A stretch of 56,475 nucleotides of DNA from an uncultured Armatimonadota bacterium (GTDB lineage: Bacteria > Armatimonadota > Fimbriimonadia > Fimbriimonadales > Fimbriimonadaceae): positions 1 through 56,475 of the forward strand of contig CAILEM010000045.1 of NCBI GenBank assembly GCA_903833215.1. Reading direction: 5' to 3'. Below are positions 22,394-31,196 of the stretch, in pieces. The notes below the pieces were generated by a model. That model saw nothing but the letters and a program-made list of their open reading frames with translations. It ran no database searches and was not told the origin of the DNA. Made by a program: the position numbers and the translations under genes. Positions within the stretch are counted from its first letter, which is position 1. Each line of letters opens with the position of its first letter.

Positions 22394-23452
22394 CTAGTGA
22401 CGAGGAACTTTGAGCTCTTCGAATAGTCTAAGGCCTATTCCTGTTCCAACGCGCAAATTGACGTCTCGAATTTGAAGTTGACGCTGTCTCGTAGTGGTTC
22501 CGCCGTCAAGCAATCCGCTCATAATTCCGCGTCCAAGTTTGACCTTGGTGTGAATTCCGACAATCACGCCCGAACCTTCGCCATATCCAGCAAACACGAC
22601 TCGACCCGTTTGTGGAAAGTTGTTTGCCATCGTGGCGCCGTTCGTCTTTCGAGTCACGCTGTTGGCATCCAAACCAATCAGGCGCCCTTCGATCTCGAGA
22701 TTGCGACCATCTGGCAAGACCAAGTGGTCGAATGTGAGTTCAATCACTCCAGGTTCTCGGTCTCGTTGTTGACGAACGTAGGTGACCGTTCCAACGACTT
22801 TGGTTCCTTTAGGTAGTCCGAGATACTGACTCTCTCCGTTGGTGTCGAGAGTGGCTGTAAAGTTTTCCCCCGCCCGCGTACTGTATGACGTTAGATGCTC
22901 ATTTAGCGTCAACGGAATGACCGTATCGGCGGCGATAACCGTAAATTCGGATCGGGTGTTGCCCGGTCGGACTGGCCTCAAAGGCCTAACCTGGGTCGGG
23001 GCAGCTGCCTGGAGGTTGTAGTCTGTCGAGGAAGTGATCATGACCTCGTGTTGGCCAGCATCCCAGCTGACATATCCGCCGAGTGCCTCGGTTACGAATC
23101 GGAGAGGCACCATCGTGGTCCCACCATAAAGTGTGGCGGCGACGTCCATGTGAACATTCGCGCCGTTCACCATCGCGTCCAACTGACCAATTGAGAGCCT
23201 AACTAAAAGGCCATTTTTGGTGGCGCGAATCGTCTGGGTGGGCCGATCCCACTCAACACTTGCTCCGAGCTTCTCAAATATGCCTCGGAGTGGGACTAGG
23301 ATGCGACCATCGCTTTCCATGGGTTGCTGATCGGTAAATTGGAGTTGCTGTCCGTCGATGACGACCCGGATATCTTGCTGATTGCTTTGTGCTCTCACGG
23401 CAATGGCGGCAAATGCCAAGGCGGCGAGCGAAATTGTTTTGACTAATGTCAT
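22394..23452 (-). CDS. Secreted protein with copper-amine-oxidase N-terminal domain
   Basis: A 353-residue exported protein from ATG 23452 (the open frame continues upstream to 23773 through repeat-like sequence). A signal peptide (MTLVKTISLAALAFAAIAVRAQ) leads into a Cu_amine_oxidN1-type domain: VVIDGQQLQFTDQQPMESDGRILVPLRGIFEKLGASVEWD, then the second half YGGTTMVPLRFVTEALGGYVSWD. The C-terminal half is beta-rich (LPKGTKVVGTVTYV, TRKTNGA), without a known enzyme motif. Despite the name, the domain is not the copper oxidase; it is common in secreted Firmicutes and Armatimonadota proteins and probably binds wall or ligand. Confidence 0.85.
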   Translation of the reverse strand: MTLVKTISLAALAFAAIAVRAQSNQQDIRVVIDGQQLQFTDQQPMESDGRILVPLRGIFEKLGASVEWDRPTQTIRATKNGLLVRLSIGQLDAMVNGANVHMDVAATLYGGTTMVPLRFVTEALGGYVSWDAGQHEVMITSSTDYNLQAAAPTQVRPLRPVRPGNTRSEFTVIAADTVIPLTLNEHLTSYSTRAGENFTATLDTNGESQYLGLPKGTKVVGTVTYVRQQRDREPGVIELTFDHLVLPDGRNLEIEGRLIGLDANSVTRKTNGATMANNFPQTGRVVFAGYGEGSGVIVGIHTKVKLGRGIMSGLLDGGTTTRQRQLQIRDVNLRVGTGIGLRLFEELKVPRH

Positions 23453-23653
23453 GACTGCTTTCCTTTTCTTTCCAACGCGGATTGTGCGGGCCTGAAAGTT
23501 GGCGAGACAAACGTCGAAGAACTGAATCCCTCCGACCTTGCCGTGGTAGCTGATGTTCCGCTTTCGCGAGTTATTGACCGGCGAGAACCGCACCGTCTTG
23601 TTTGTGGATTTCTGAATCGGCAGTAGTTCTTGTTGTTGTCGAGCATCACCTCT

Positions 23654-23679
23654 CGCAAAGGACGCTAAGGGGCGCAAAG
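23654..23679. repeat. Dispersed CGCAAAG-type intergenic repeat
   Basis: CGCAAAGGACGC followed by TAAGGGGCGCAAAG. This 26-nt piece has the look of the widely dispersed bacterial intergenic motif CGCAAAG-n-CGC-TAAG-n-CGCAAAG. It sits within the roughly 290-nt gap 23453-23739 between divergent genes; the rest of the gap shows no gene. Confidence 0.5.
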
Positions 23680-23739
23680 TGAAGACTGGCGGAGACTTGA
23701 GATATCCGTGCCGTTTTAGGTGTGGATTTTCGAAGATGG

Positions 23740-23745
23740 TAGGCT
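23740..23745 (+). promoter_or_regulatory. -10-like hexamer TAGGCT before leaderless GTG start
   Basis: TAGGCT, 6-nt gap (CCGAAC), then GTG 23752; the next codon is ATG. It favours the GTG as initiator. Confidence 0.45.
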
Positions 23746-23751
23746 CCGAAC

Positions 23752-24615
23752 GTGATGGAGGGGATCCGACCACAAATTCAGAAGCTGGCTGAAAATCTGC
23801 TGGGGCCGATCAATGAAATTGTCCACCAACCGTATGGGCACGGAGGTCTGACCTTCGAAATTCGGACCGTGGCTGGCGACTTCATCCTGAAAACGAGGTC
23901 TGATCAAGGAGCTTTTGATCACACCGAACATCATATTCGAGTGCTTTCTAGGTTAGGAATCAGTACTCCAACCGTTTTATCGAAGGGCCGAATCGGCAGT
24001 TTCGACTACATTCTGCTGATCAAAATCCCTGGGCTAGATCTTGGCCACGTCTTAGGGGAAATGACCAGCGAACAGATGACCCACCTCGCTGAGAGAATCG
24101 TTGAGATTGAGAGATTGGTAACCGGTCTTCCGAAGGGACGCGGCTTCGGATGGACTCCGATGAATGTCCCAGGACCCTTCGCTAGTTGGACTTCGATTAT
24201 CGAGAGAGATTCAGCAGGTTCTCCAGTAGAACTACGTGACCTTGTTGCGAACTGGACTTCCTACTTAGATGCTGTTCAGCCAACCTGTTTTCTTGATGAT
24301 CTCACGGTTAAGAACGTGATTATTCAGGACGGAATTCTGCAGGGCATCGTCGACCTCGATTTTGTGTGCTACGGCGATCCTTTGTATTGGCTCAGTCTTG
24401 CCGAGGTCACCTCAATTCTAGACGTGGGGATTGGCGCTTCGTTCTATGGAGAAGAACTGCGTCGGCTGTGGGGACTGACGGATGAGACGAATGCTGTCTG
24501 CAACCTGTACAACGTCATCCAATCCTGGTTCTTTCTTGGAAAAGGCATCGAAAACGACGTCTTGCGAAATTGGTCGGCCGGTCGGTTCGCTGACCTTCAA
24601 TTATTTGCGGACTGA
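23752..24615 (+). CDS. APH-fold kinase-like protein with altered catalytic loop
   Basis: A 288-residue APH-superfamily protein. The N-lobe has HGGLTFEIRTVAGDFILKTR with a lysine in the ATP-binding position. The C-lobe region has FLDDLTVKNVII (181-191) and IVDLDFVCYGDP (D201, D203). In most relatives the loop reads HxDxxxxN; here the histidine is Leu while the catalytic Asp (D183) and Asn (N188) remain, so activity is possible but uncertain. It begins MMEG at GTG 23752, with TAGGCT 6 nt upstream. Its stop abuts the stop of the convergent APH gene at 24616. Confidence 0.8.
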   Translation: MMEGIRPQIQKLAENLLGPINEIVHQPYGHGGLTFEIRTVAGDFILKTRSDQGAFDHTEHHIRVLSRLGISTPTVLSKGRIGSFDYILLIKIPGLDLGHVLGEMTSEQMTHLAERIVEIERLVTGLPKGRGFGWTPMNVPGPFASWTSIIERDSAGSPVELRDLVANWTSYLDAVQPTCFLDDLTVKNVIIQDGILQGIVDLDFVCYGDPLYWLSLAEVTSILDVGIGASFYGEELRRLWGLTDETNAVCNLYNVIQSWFFLGKGIENDVLRNWSAGRFADLQLFAD

Positions 24616-25554
24616 CTACGAGAAAGAAGCCTCAAACTGCTGAATGAGATATGGAATCGCCTTGGCAACCTCCTCGGGCTGTTCACGTCCGGTGCCAGCT
24701 TCGATCCAGTTTCCTGTTTCCCAGAGACTTCGGAGTTGCACGAAGGCGGGTATGGCATCGCGTTCTGCGGAAGTGAGGGGGCGAATCTGGTCATATCCTT
24801 CGAGGAATCCTTGGCAAGCGGTCTGCATGGCTGGATCCTCGATTGTTTGATCTCTCATAGGCCACAAGAACCCGGTGAGATCATAGGTGCGGTAGCCAAT
24901 GCCAGCCAGAGAGAAGTCCAGAACCGTCAGTTCTGACTCGGAAGCAAAATGGCAATTTCCTTGGTGGATATCCCCGTGGATTGGCCCAAAACTCGCGGAG
25001 TCCAAAGGAATCGCTGAAACCAGTGGTAGGACTTCTCGCACCGAAGAGCACAGTCTGGCATATTGGGTTTCGCTCTCTGCGAACGGCCGTAGGAGTTCAA
25101 GTGGTCTTTCGATGAGCCGGTCGATGTCGTATCTGGGTGACGGGATATTCGAAGAAAATCCATCGAGCGCTACATGCATCTTTGCCAACGCAGATCCTAA
25201 CAATCGAGATTTCGCTAGAGACGTGGGCCACTCGACGTAGCCTTCGGACCACTCGTAAACAACCAACGGACGGTTGTCCAGGATTTCAAACGGCCTTCCG
25301 TCAACCGTGCGGATGTTTGGCGCAACTGGAAGATCGCTTTGCGCCAAAAACTCCAGCATCGCGCACTCATATTCGATGAAGCTTGTATTGCTTTCGAAAT
25401 AAGGTCCATGGTGCTTTGCGAGCCACTTTTTGTCTCCAGACTCAATTCGAAAGCGAGTTGTCTCCGCTTGCCCATTTCCCGCTGAGATCACGTCTGCACG
25501 GATGTCGAAGGAGTTTTGGAGCACATCAGCGATGGATTGCTCGGCTTTTGTCAT
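24616..25554 (-). CDS. APH-fold kinase (homoserine kinase II-like)
   Basis: This 312-residue kinase (ATG 25554) has an intact APH catalytic loop FGPIHGDIHQGN (H193-N200) and metal site LDFSLAG. The N-lobe is RFRIESGDKKWLAKHHGP with the ATP-binding Lys. The shape (a long C-terminal helical lobe, 310-320 residues) matches the homoserine kinase type II / SrkA-like branch; the substrate is unknown. GAGGTGAT stands 4 nt before the ATG, an excellent ribosome-binding site. It is tail-to-tail with the degenerate APH gene at 23752 but too different from it to be a recent duplicate. Confidence 0.88.
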   Translation of the reverse strand: MTKAEQSIADVLQNSFDIRADVISAGNGQAETTRFRIESGDKKWLAKHHGPYFESNTSFIEYECAMLEFLAQSDLPVAPNIRTVDGRPFEILDNRPLVVYEWSEGYVEWPTSLAKSRLLGSALAKMHVALDGFSSNIPSPRYDIDRLIERPLELLRPFAESETQYARLCSSVREVLPLVSAIPLDSASFGPIHGDIHQGNCHFASESELTVLDFSLAGIGYRTYDLTGFLWPMRDQTIEDPAMQTACQGFLEGYDQIRPLTSAERDAIPAFVQLRSLWETGNWIEAGTGREQPEEVAKAIPYLIQQFEASFS

Positions 25555-25581
25555 AAGGATCACCTCAAGGAGGGCTGTCAG

Positions 25582-26037
25582 CTACTTTGGCTTCCACTGA
25601 TCGAGAAATTTCGTCACGGACGCCGCATCCAGCTTGCGCATGGACTCAAATTCGCCATGTTTCTGGCTGAAGACAACTTTCCCTTTTTCATCGAGAACGG
25701 CAAGGGCGGGAACTCCGAGATTGAGGGGCACATCGTACTTCTTGGCGATGTCGACGTTCTTGTCGAATTTGTCGATGTTGACGTGAACCAGCAAGAAATG
25801 GCTCTTTAGCAAGTCAGCGTTCGGAGCTTTGTGGAAATAGCTGTCGAGAATCTTGCAGTCGCCGCACCAGTTGCCACCGAAGTCGAGAATCACTCGTTTG
25901 TGCTCCTTACTTGCCTTGGTCAGTGCGGCTTTGATGTCGGTTGGGGCCGCTTTAACGTCCGGATAGATTGTAGGAGTTTGGGCGAGCGCAGTCGAAGTTG
26001 CCAACGCGGCAAAGCCAATTAGGTAGGTCAGTTTCAT
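25582..26037 (-). CDS. Exported thioredoxin-like protein
   Basis: From ATG 26037 the product has 151 residues: a signal peptide (MKLTYLIGFAALATSTALAQ), then a thioredoxin fold with GGNWCGDCKILDSYF (CxxC at C58/C61), the cis-Pro loop VPALAVLDEKGKVVFSQ, and a last helix. The WCGDC active site is like those of thioredoxin_7/DUF255-type periplasmic reductases. It would reduce or isomerise disulfides outside the cytoplasm. AAGGGGAT lies 6 nt before the ATG. The frame stays open upstream to 26181, but that part overlaps the next gene. Confidence 0.88.
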   Translation of the reverse strand: MKLTYLIGFAALATSTALAQTPTIYPDVKAAPTDIKAALTKASKEHKRVILDFGGNWCGDCKILDSYFHKAPNADLLKSHFLLVHVNIDKFDKNVDIAKKYDVPLNLGVPALAVLDEKGKVVFSQKHGEFESMRKLDAASVTKFLDQWKPK

Positions 26038-26092
26038 TCTTATCCCCTTGTAACGCAAGTTGGGATCTATATTAGTCCGAAATCTCCACGCA

Positions 26093-26719
26093 TCACGGTT
26101 TGGAACGTGGCTTTGAAACAGTGACCTGAACATTCCTAGGCCAATAGATTGCGCCAAGGCCCATTTGTTTTGCTTCATCAATGATGATGGGACACTTGAT
26201 GAACTCGGGGAAGATGTAAGTCGAGTTTCTGTGCCGATCAGGGGTCTCTAGAGCCGCAGCGCAGATTTGCCCACCATCCCCACCCATGCTATAGCTTACG
26301 AACTTTGACTTTGAACCTAATTCCGCAGCTTGCGTCTTATCCAGTTGCTGGATTGGTTCGACACCGCTGTCAGCAAGTAACCGCATCATCGTTCCCGTGC
26401 AAGCGCGATGAGTGGTTGTCGGTCGAAGCTCGATGCACCATTTGCATATGGCCTTTTTGCCTTCAATGCGTTGAAAGAGGATCGCTTTCGGGCCATTCCG
26501 ATAGGTGATCAGAAATCGGCAATCTGATCTCCCAACCGGATAGAAGCCGACCGAGTGTCGGTTGAATGGCATGGAGAAGATGTGCAGATCATATGGGACT
26601 CGACGGTCCTCGATGACCTTCGATTCAAAGTCAATCCGGGCTTGAGAGAGCCGAGCGATTCGTCGATATGCGGGGCCGGAATGAATGTGATGGACTTGGG
26701 GCATTCCGATCAGGAACAT
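26093..26719 (-). CDS. Hypothetical protein
   Basis: A 208-residue frame starting at ATG 26719 or at an in-frame ATG five codons on. It is not in a family I recognise. It has several cysteines (KKAICKWCIEL, HRACTGTMM, GGQICAAALE, IKCPIIIDE), several basic patches and no signal peptide. It ends 55 nt before the thioredoxin gene on the same strand, so it may be in its operon. The frame overlaps only the non-conserved upstream extension of the thioredoxin gene, which supports both gene calls. Confidence 0.5.
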   Translation of the reverse strand: MFLIGMPQVHHIHSGPAYRRIARLSQARIDFESKVIEDRRVPYDLHIFSMPFNRHSVGFYPVGRSDCRFLITYRNGPKAILFQRIEGKKAICKWCIELRPTTTHRACTGTMMRLLADSGVEPIQQLDKTQAAELGSKSKFVSYSMGGDGGQICAAALETPDRHRNSTYIFPEFIKCPIIIDEAKQMGLGAIYWPRNVQVTVSKPRSKP

Positions 26720-26766
26720 ACCAACTAGACGTTTCAGAACTGAGAGTTGTTATCTCAAAGTGTGTT

Positions 26767-26796
26767 GGCCCTCCATTCGGGTGTGAATGGAGGGCC
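26767..26796 (-). terminator. Hairpin terminator candidate after the heparinase-like gene
   Basis: GGCCCTCCATTC, a 6-nt loop, then GAATGGAGGGCC: a perfect 12-bp stem just 17 nt past the stop of the 26813-29836 gene. No U-run follows on either strand, so termination may depend on other factors. Confidence 0.6.
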
Positions 26797-26812
26797 GTGG
26801 ATTAGGCGGTGC

Positions 26813-29800
26813 CTAGAACATCAATACACCTCCTGCGTTGGCCAGCGATGCACCTGTGGCAGTGATCGTGATCGACTTTGTGCTTCCATTTGGAGTCACG
26901 ACGATCGTATATCCGGTGTTGGGGGTGAGGCCAGTCACGAAGAACGTGGTTGTCGTCGCTGGAACGCTGAACGTTACTCCCGTGAATGCGACTGACAGGT
27001 CTTGTGGGAACATCACGGCCGTGGTGCCCACAACAGTGCCATCGAAGGATGTTCCTGAAGATGACTGGACAAGGGACACGGGCAGCTTTGTTTGGCCACC
27101 CGTGACGCCTTGCATCACGTTCAAGAAGCGGCAGGTCTGCGGCTTGGACAGATCTTCTGACGTGAGGCGGAAGCTCATTGGCTCCATATTTGCCTTCTCA
27201 TTGTTGATCGATCCAATGACCGAGGAGGTGAGGGTCGTGTTCAGGGGGAGAAGTGCGTCCACAACCAACTGTTGGTTGTTCGCTCCCTGAACGGTTGCGG
27301 ATTTACCACTGAGGACTGGGTTGGAACCGACGTTGATATTCGATCGCTTGTATCGATTCAGTGACTTCGACGAAGCTCGCTCGTAGGAGACGAGGACGTC
27401 CGGTTTGAGGAAGACGACGTTTCGGCTTGCGTGCTGAACGTCGACGGCAGGTATCAACGAGCAGTTGTACAGGTTGGTGTCATCGCTTTGGATCGTGGCA
27501 AAACCGGGACCGTAGCTGAGGAGTGGTTTGGCAGGATCGCCAATCGGATCGTAGCCGAACTGCGAACCTTGGGCGATTTCATCTGTCCACTGGCCGAAAG
27601 AGGATGTTCCTGGGTTCTCGATGGCGAGGGTGTTCTGGTAGGCAGAGCCCCCAACATTGGTGCCGTAACCGGACACGTTCTTAGAGAGCCACTCGCCGTT
27701 GCGGTAGAAACCTAGTGAGTTTCCGTCGCTGTGTTGGTGGTCCGTTGAATTGTAGCTAGCCTTGAAGGTCATGAAGGAAGCGCTTGCCGACCAATCGCTT
27801 CGAGACGTAAGAATTCCGAGACCAGAATCGAAGTAATCCGTCAGCAGTGACTGCCGTGGGTCGTTGTTGGCGACGAAGTTCGGATCACAGGACATGAAGT
27901 ACCAGATCGGCAGCGAAATGGCCGAGCCGGCCATCGCCGTTGTCATCTTGTAGTACTGAGCGTTCACGCCACCAGCAGGAAGATTGTCGATCATCCAGCG
28001 CAACTTGGCGTAGCGCGTCATATTGCCCGTGTTGAGAGCTTGGATCGCAAGCGAGCCGAGCACTCGAACGTAATCCGGATTGCGATAGTCGCTGTTATCC
28101 GAGAACAGGTAGGGAAGGTAGGTTGGGCCGATCCAGTTTTCCTGAACGGTTTGTGCTGGGCTTAGCATGCTCATGTAGCCGTCCATGAACTCGTGATCCC
28201 AGAACGGATCGTTGATCATGCTGGCGGCGGGGCCATAGACGGAAGCGCCCTCGATCCCAGCGGTGTTCATGGCGAGAAGCATCATGGCGACACCACGCTG
28301 ACTGATTTCGCCGTATCCGAGGCCCTCTGGTGAGATTCCACCGGCACCGTCCGTCTTTTCGTAGGCTTGGGTCTGATACATCCAAGCTCCGATGGTGTTG
28401 CCAACGAATCGTCGAAGGGTTCCTGCAGGTGGGTCACCGGCAGCAGTTGGAATGTCGTCGGCAGCATCAAGTGCCATCGACAGCAGGCCGATTTGGCGGA
28501 GGTGATTGCAGTAGTAGTTGTTCGTTGCCCATCGAAGAGCAACCTTGTCGGCGAGGAGTGAAGGGTCGTTGGTCACGCCAACTGGAAGAGGATGAGCTGA
28601 GTAGGCCGATCGAATGTTGTCTTGAATCCATCGGAGGAAGACGGTTCGGATCTTGGCCTTGTCGGCAGGGGTGAACTTGTTGTAGCACCAGTCAACAACG
28701 GCAGGGAAAGACTCGCCCCACCAACTAGCGCGGTTGAAAGTTGCGAAGTCGGAACTTCGGAACGGCTGGCCATCGGCTTGGCCCTTCGCTGCCTCATTGA
28801 TCACCTTCATGATCAACGTGTAGGCTCGGTTGGCATACTCTGCCTGAGCGTTGGAATCAGGGTGCACGAGCGACATAAAGGCGAACAGCTCGGCGATCGA
28901 TTCGTAGGGAGGCGTCATCGCGCCAGTACCGGATGCTTCTCCCGAGTCAGTCAGGGTGCCGCCATCCATCAATGCCTTGGCGCTGTTTGCGAGTGCGAGC
29001 ATGGCCGTCCAGCGAGTGTTACCTGGAGTTGTCCACAGCCGGACGCGCGTAACGTCTTGCGGACGAAGGAAGATACGTGGATGCGCAGCCATCGAGCCGG
29101 CTGGCGGATCGATCGCGGGAGGATCTACCCAACCGCTACCTGAGCCGCCGGACCCTCCTGAGCCACCCGAGCCTCCAGATCCACCGGAGCCACCTGAACC
29201 GCCAGATCCTCCCGAACCGCCGGACCCACCGGATCCGCTCGCAGCATCGATGATGAAATCTGAAGACGTGGTAACGGATCCACCCGAAGTGCTGAGTGTG
29301 ATTTTTCCAGTCGTAGTGCCTAGTGGCACCGAAGCCTTAACCATCCAGTCGTTCACAACGACGAGATTCATGCCTAATCGACCGTTAAATGACACCATGC
29401 TGGTCTTGCCAAGATTGGTTCCAGAAATCGTGACCTCGGTTCCTGGGGTTCCAGGTGTTCCATGGTATGGGTTGAACGAGGCGATGGTGGGGAGGGGGAG
29501 ATCCACCTTCCAGTCGCTAGAAGTTGTATAGCTGCCAGATGGATTAACGACCTTGATCTTTCCGGTTGTTGCTCCCGCTGGCACCGTGACTTTGATGTAC
29601 CAAGCATTGAGAACCTGGATCGATGACACGGGGACATTGTTGAAATAGACTGCCGAAGCAGTGGCTAGGTTATTTCCCGATATGGTGACGAGAGTGCCAA
29701 CCGGACCGTGGTACGGGTTGGTGCTGGCCACCGATGGGGCTTGGGCGAGCGCTATTGCGGACGCTATCCAGAATGTGAATAGTGTCCACAAGAGTTTGAT

Positions 29801-29836
29801 CTTCGATGAGCAAATGCTCTGCTGATTTCCTCTCAT
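26813..29836 (-). CDS. Secreted TIG-domain / heparinase II-III-like polysaccharide-degrading protein
   Basis: A 1007-residue exported protein. Signal peptide at residues 1-33. Two IPT/TIG immunoglobulin-like repeats follow (about 34-112 and 113-198), each opening like PSVASTNPYHGPVGTLVTISG. A (Gly-Gly-Ser)-type linker occupies about 201-235. The C-terminal 770 residues are an alpha-helical toroid with beta-sheets resembling heparinase II/III and other lyases, including NGEWLSKNVSGYG and the Heparinase_II_III-like DHQHSDGNSLGFYRNGEW near residue 699. The role is probably cleavage of an extracellular uronic-acid polysaccharide, with TIG repeats as spacers or binders. It is divergent from the BTAD regulator, which may control it. 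Confidence 0.8.
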   Translation of the reverse strand: MRGNQQSICSSKIKLLWTLFTFWIASAIALAQAPSVASTNPYHGPVGTLVTISGNNLATASAVYFNNVPVSSIQVLNAWYIKVTVPAGATTGKIKVVNPSGSYTTSSDWKVDLPLPTIASFNPYHGTPGTPGTEVTISGTNLGKTSMVSFNGRLGMNLVVVNDWMVKASVPLGTTTGKITLSTSGGSVTTSSDFIIDAASGSGGSGGSGGSGGSGGSGGSGGSGGSGGSGGSGSGWVDPPAIDPPAGSMAAHPRIFLRPQDVTRVRLWTTPGNTRWTAMLALANSAKALMDGGTLTDSGEASGTGAMTPPYESIAELFAFMSLVHPDSNAQAEYANRAYTLIMKVINEAAKGQADGQPFRSSDFATFNRASWWGESFPAVVDWCYNKFTPADKAKIRTVFLRWIQDNIRSAYSAHPLPVGVTNDPSLLADKVALRWATNNYYCNHLRQIGLLSMALDAADDIPTAAGDPPAGTLRRFVGNTIGAWMYQTQAYEKTDGAGGISPEGLGYGEISQRGVAMMLLAMNTAGIEGASVYGPAASMINDPFWDHEFMDGYMSMLSPAQTVQENWIGPTYLPYLFSDNSDYRNPDYVRVLGSLAIQALNTGNMTRYAKLRWMIDNLPAGGVNAQYYKMTTAMAGSAISLPIWYFMSCDPNFVANNDPRQSLLTDYFDSGLGILTSRSDWSASASFMTFKASYNSTDHQHSDGNSLGFYRNGEWLSKNVSGYGTNVGGSAYQNTLAIENPGTSSFGQWTDEIAQGSQFGYDPIGDPAKPLLSYGPGFATIQSDDTNLYNCSLIPAVDVQHASRNVVFLKPDVLVSYERASSKSLNRYKRSNINVGSNPVLSGKSATVQGANNQQLVVDALLPLNTTLTSSVIGSINNEKANMEPMSFRLTSEDLSKPQTCRFLNVMQGVTGGQTKLPVSLVQSSSGTSFDGTVVGTTAVMFPQDLSVAFTGVTFSVPATTTTFFVTGLTPNTGYTIVVTPNGSTKSITITATGASLANAGGVLMF

Positions 29837-29965
29837 AGATTTGTGCGAAACTCCTTTTGTTGCGGTTTGAGAATCGTGGAGAAGAAGCGTTACGCCAGCG
29901 TTGACGAGTTGGGACTGCTGGCCGTTACGAGCTAGAATTCCGAGAGATTTACCGAAATAGAAAAC

Positions 29966-31186
29966 ATGATCGAAGCTCGCCTTTTTGGAACATTCGAGGT
30001 TTCCGTAAATGGGGAGCCACTTGGGCGGTTACGATCTCGCAAGAGTTACGCGCTGTTGGCGATGCTCTTGATTCGAGCAGACAAGGAGGTACAGCGGGAC
30101 TTCGTCTGTGATTCCTTGTGGCCGGATTCCACTCGGGAAAAGGCGAGAGTAGGACTGCGTCAGTGTCTGAACGATGTCCGAATCGCGTTGGGAATCCATG
30201 CAGATCGCATCAGCGCGCCTTCCACGCGCTCCCTGATGTTTCACTCCGACGACTGCGAAATCGATGTGGTGGAATTTGATGCTCTACTAGAAACCAGTGA
30301 GCCTCGCCCTGAGCAAGTTGATCGCTTAATTGAGTTGTGGCGCGGACCCCTTCTTGAGCAGTTCCCCGATGACTTTGTCTTCTATGAACGAGACATTCGC
30401 GTGCGTCGACTGTCCGAAGTCCTTGAGCGGGAAGCTACGCTTTCTCTTGCGGCGGGCCAGTTGGGGGCCGCTTCACGGTGGTCGACCTTTGCCCTTCGGT
30501 TGACACCATTGTCGGAATCCTGTTGCCGCGGAGTCATGAGCGTTCTCGCTGCCGACCGCAATGTTCCCGAGGCAATTCGAGTCTACACCGAGTTCCGCCA
30601 ACGCCTTTGGCGAGATATGCGTTTGGAGCCCAGTGCAGATACTGTTTCGGTGTATAAATCCCTCAAGGCACCCGGTGTTGAGCCAGGGACGCAAAAACTG
30701 CGGACCGTGAAACCCGTCACCAAACTTATTGGTCGGGACCCGGAGGTGGCCTACATCAATGCTCTCCTTCAAGACGCGAGAATCGTCACCATCGTCGGAG
30801 CGGCAGGGCTTGGCAAGACACGCTTGGCGATGGAACTAGCATCGACAGGTTCCTACTCTTTCATCCCGCTGGCCCCGTTGACGGTTTCCGAATTGCTTGC
30901 CGACCATGTGTCACGTGAAATGCATGTTCACTGCCCAGAAGATCGCGAGTCAATCGAGGTGCTACTCGATCATCTTCGGACGGGGCAGGATGTGGTTGTT
31001 CTCGATAATGCCGAGCATCTTGTTGAAGCTTGTGCGCTTTTAGTCCATCGACTCGTCACGGAAACCGACGAAACAAAGGTGATCGTTACCTCCCGTGTTG
31101 TTTTGGGGATTCCAGGCGAGCATGTTGTGCATCTGAACCCGCTCGGCACAGGTCTGGCTTTCGCCTGCAGTAGCCCTTTTTGTTGA
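29966..31186 (+). CDS. BTAD/NB-ARC regulator, N-terminal half (frameshifted)
   Basis: A 406-residue product that is the first part of a SARP/BTAD-type regulator. Residues 1-95 form an OmpR-like winged helix (LFGTFEVSVNGEPLGRLRSRKSYALLAML). Residues 100-235 are the BTAD helical domain, and 255 onward an NB-ARC/AAA ATPase with Walker A GAAGLGKTR (278-286) and Walker B DVVVLDNAEH. It stops at TGA 31184, but the frame needed to continue the protein is shifted by +1: the conserved SPAVALFVERA segment is encoded in the second frame before the stop. It is divergent from the heparinase-like gene and probably its regulator. Confidence 0.8.
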   Translation: MIEARLFGTFEVSVNGEPLGRLRSRKSYALLAMLLIRADKEVQRDFVCDSLWPDSTREKARVGLRQCLNDVRIALGIHADRISAPSTRSLMFHSDDCEIDVVEFDALLETSEPRPEQVDRLIELWRGPLLEQFPDDFVFYERDIRVRRLSEVLEREATLSLAAGQLGAASRWSTFALRLTPLSESCCRGVMSVLAADRNVPEAIRVYTEFRQRLWRDMRLEPSADTVSVYKSLKAPGVEPGTQKLRTVKPVTKLIGRDPEVAYINALLQDARIVTIVGAAGLGKTRLAMELASTGSYSFIPLAPLTVSELLADHVSREMHVHCPEDRESIEVLLDHLRTGQDVVVLDNAEHLVEACALLVHRLVTETDETKVIVTSRVVLGIPGEHVVHLNPLGTGLAFACSSPFC

Positions 31187-31196
31187 GCGGGCAAAC

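Noticed and set aside
26767-26796. Inverted ends of a transposon beside the heparinase-like gene
   Set aside because: The two arms are only 6 nt apart and form a simple hairpin at the end of the gene; a terminator explains it.
28956-29531. 191-codon plus-strand ORF with (PPEPPDP)n repeat
   Set aside because: It is the antisense image of the Gly-Gly-Ser linker in the 26813-29836 gene; the repeat is an artefact.
31175-31186. Programmed +1 frameshift at TTT-TGT-TGA in the BTAD regulator
   Set aside because: The conserved residues just upstream of the stop are encoded in the downstream frame, so the shift point must be earlier; this does not fit a shift at the TGA.
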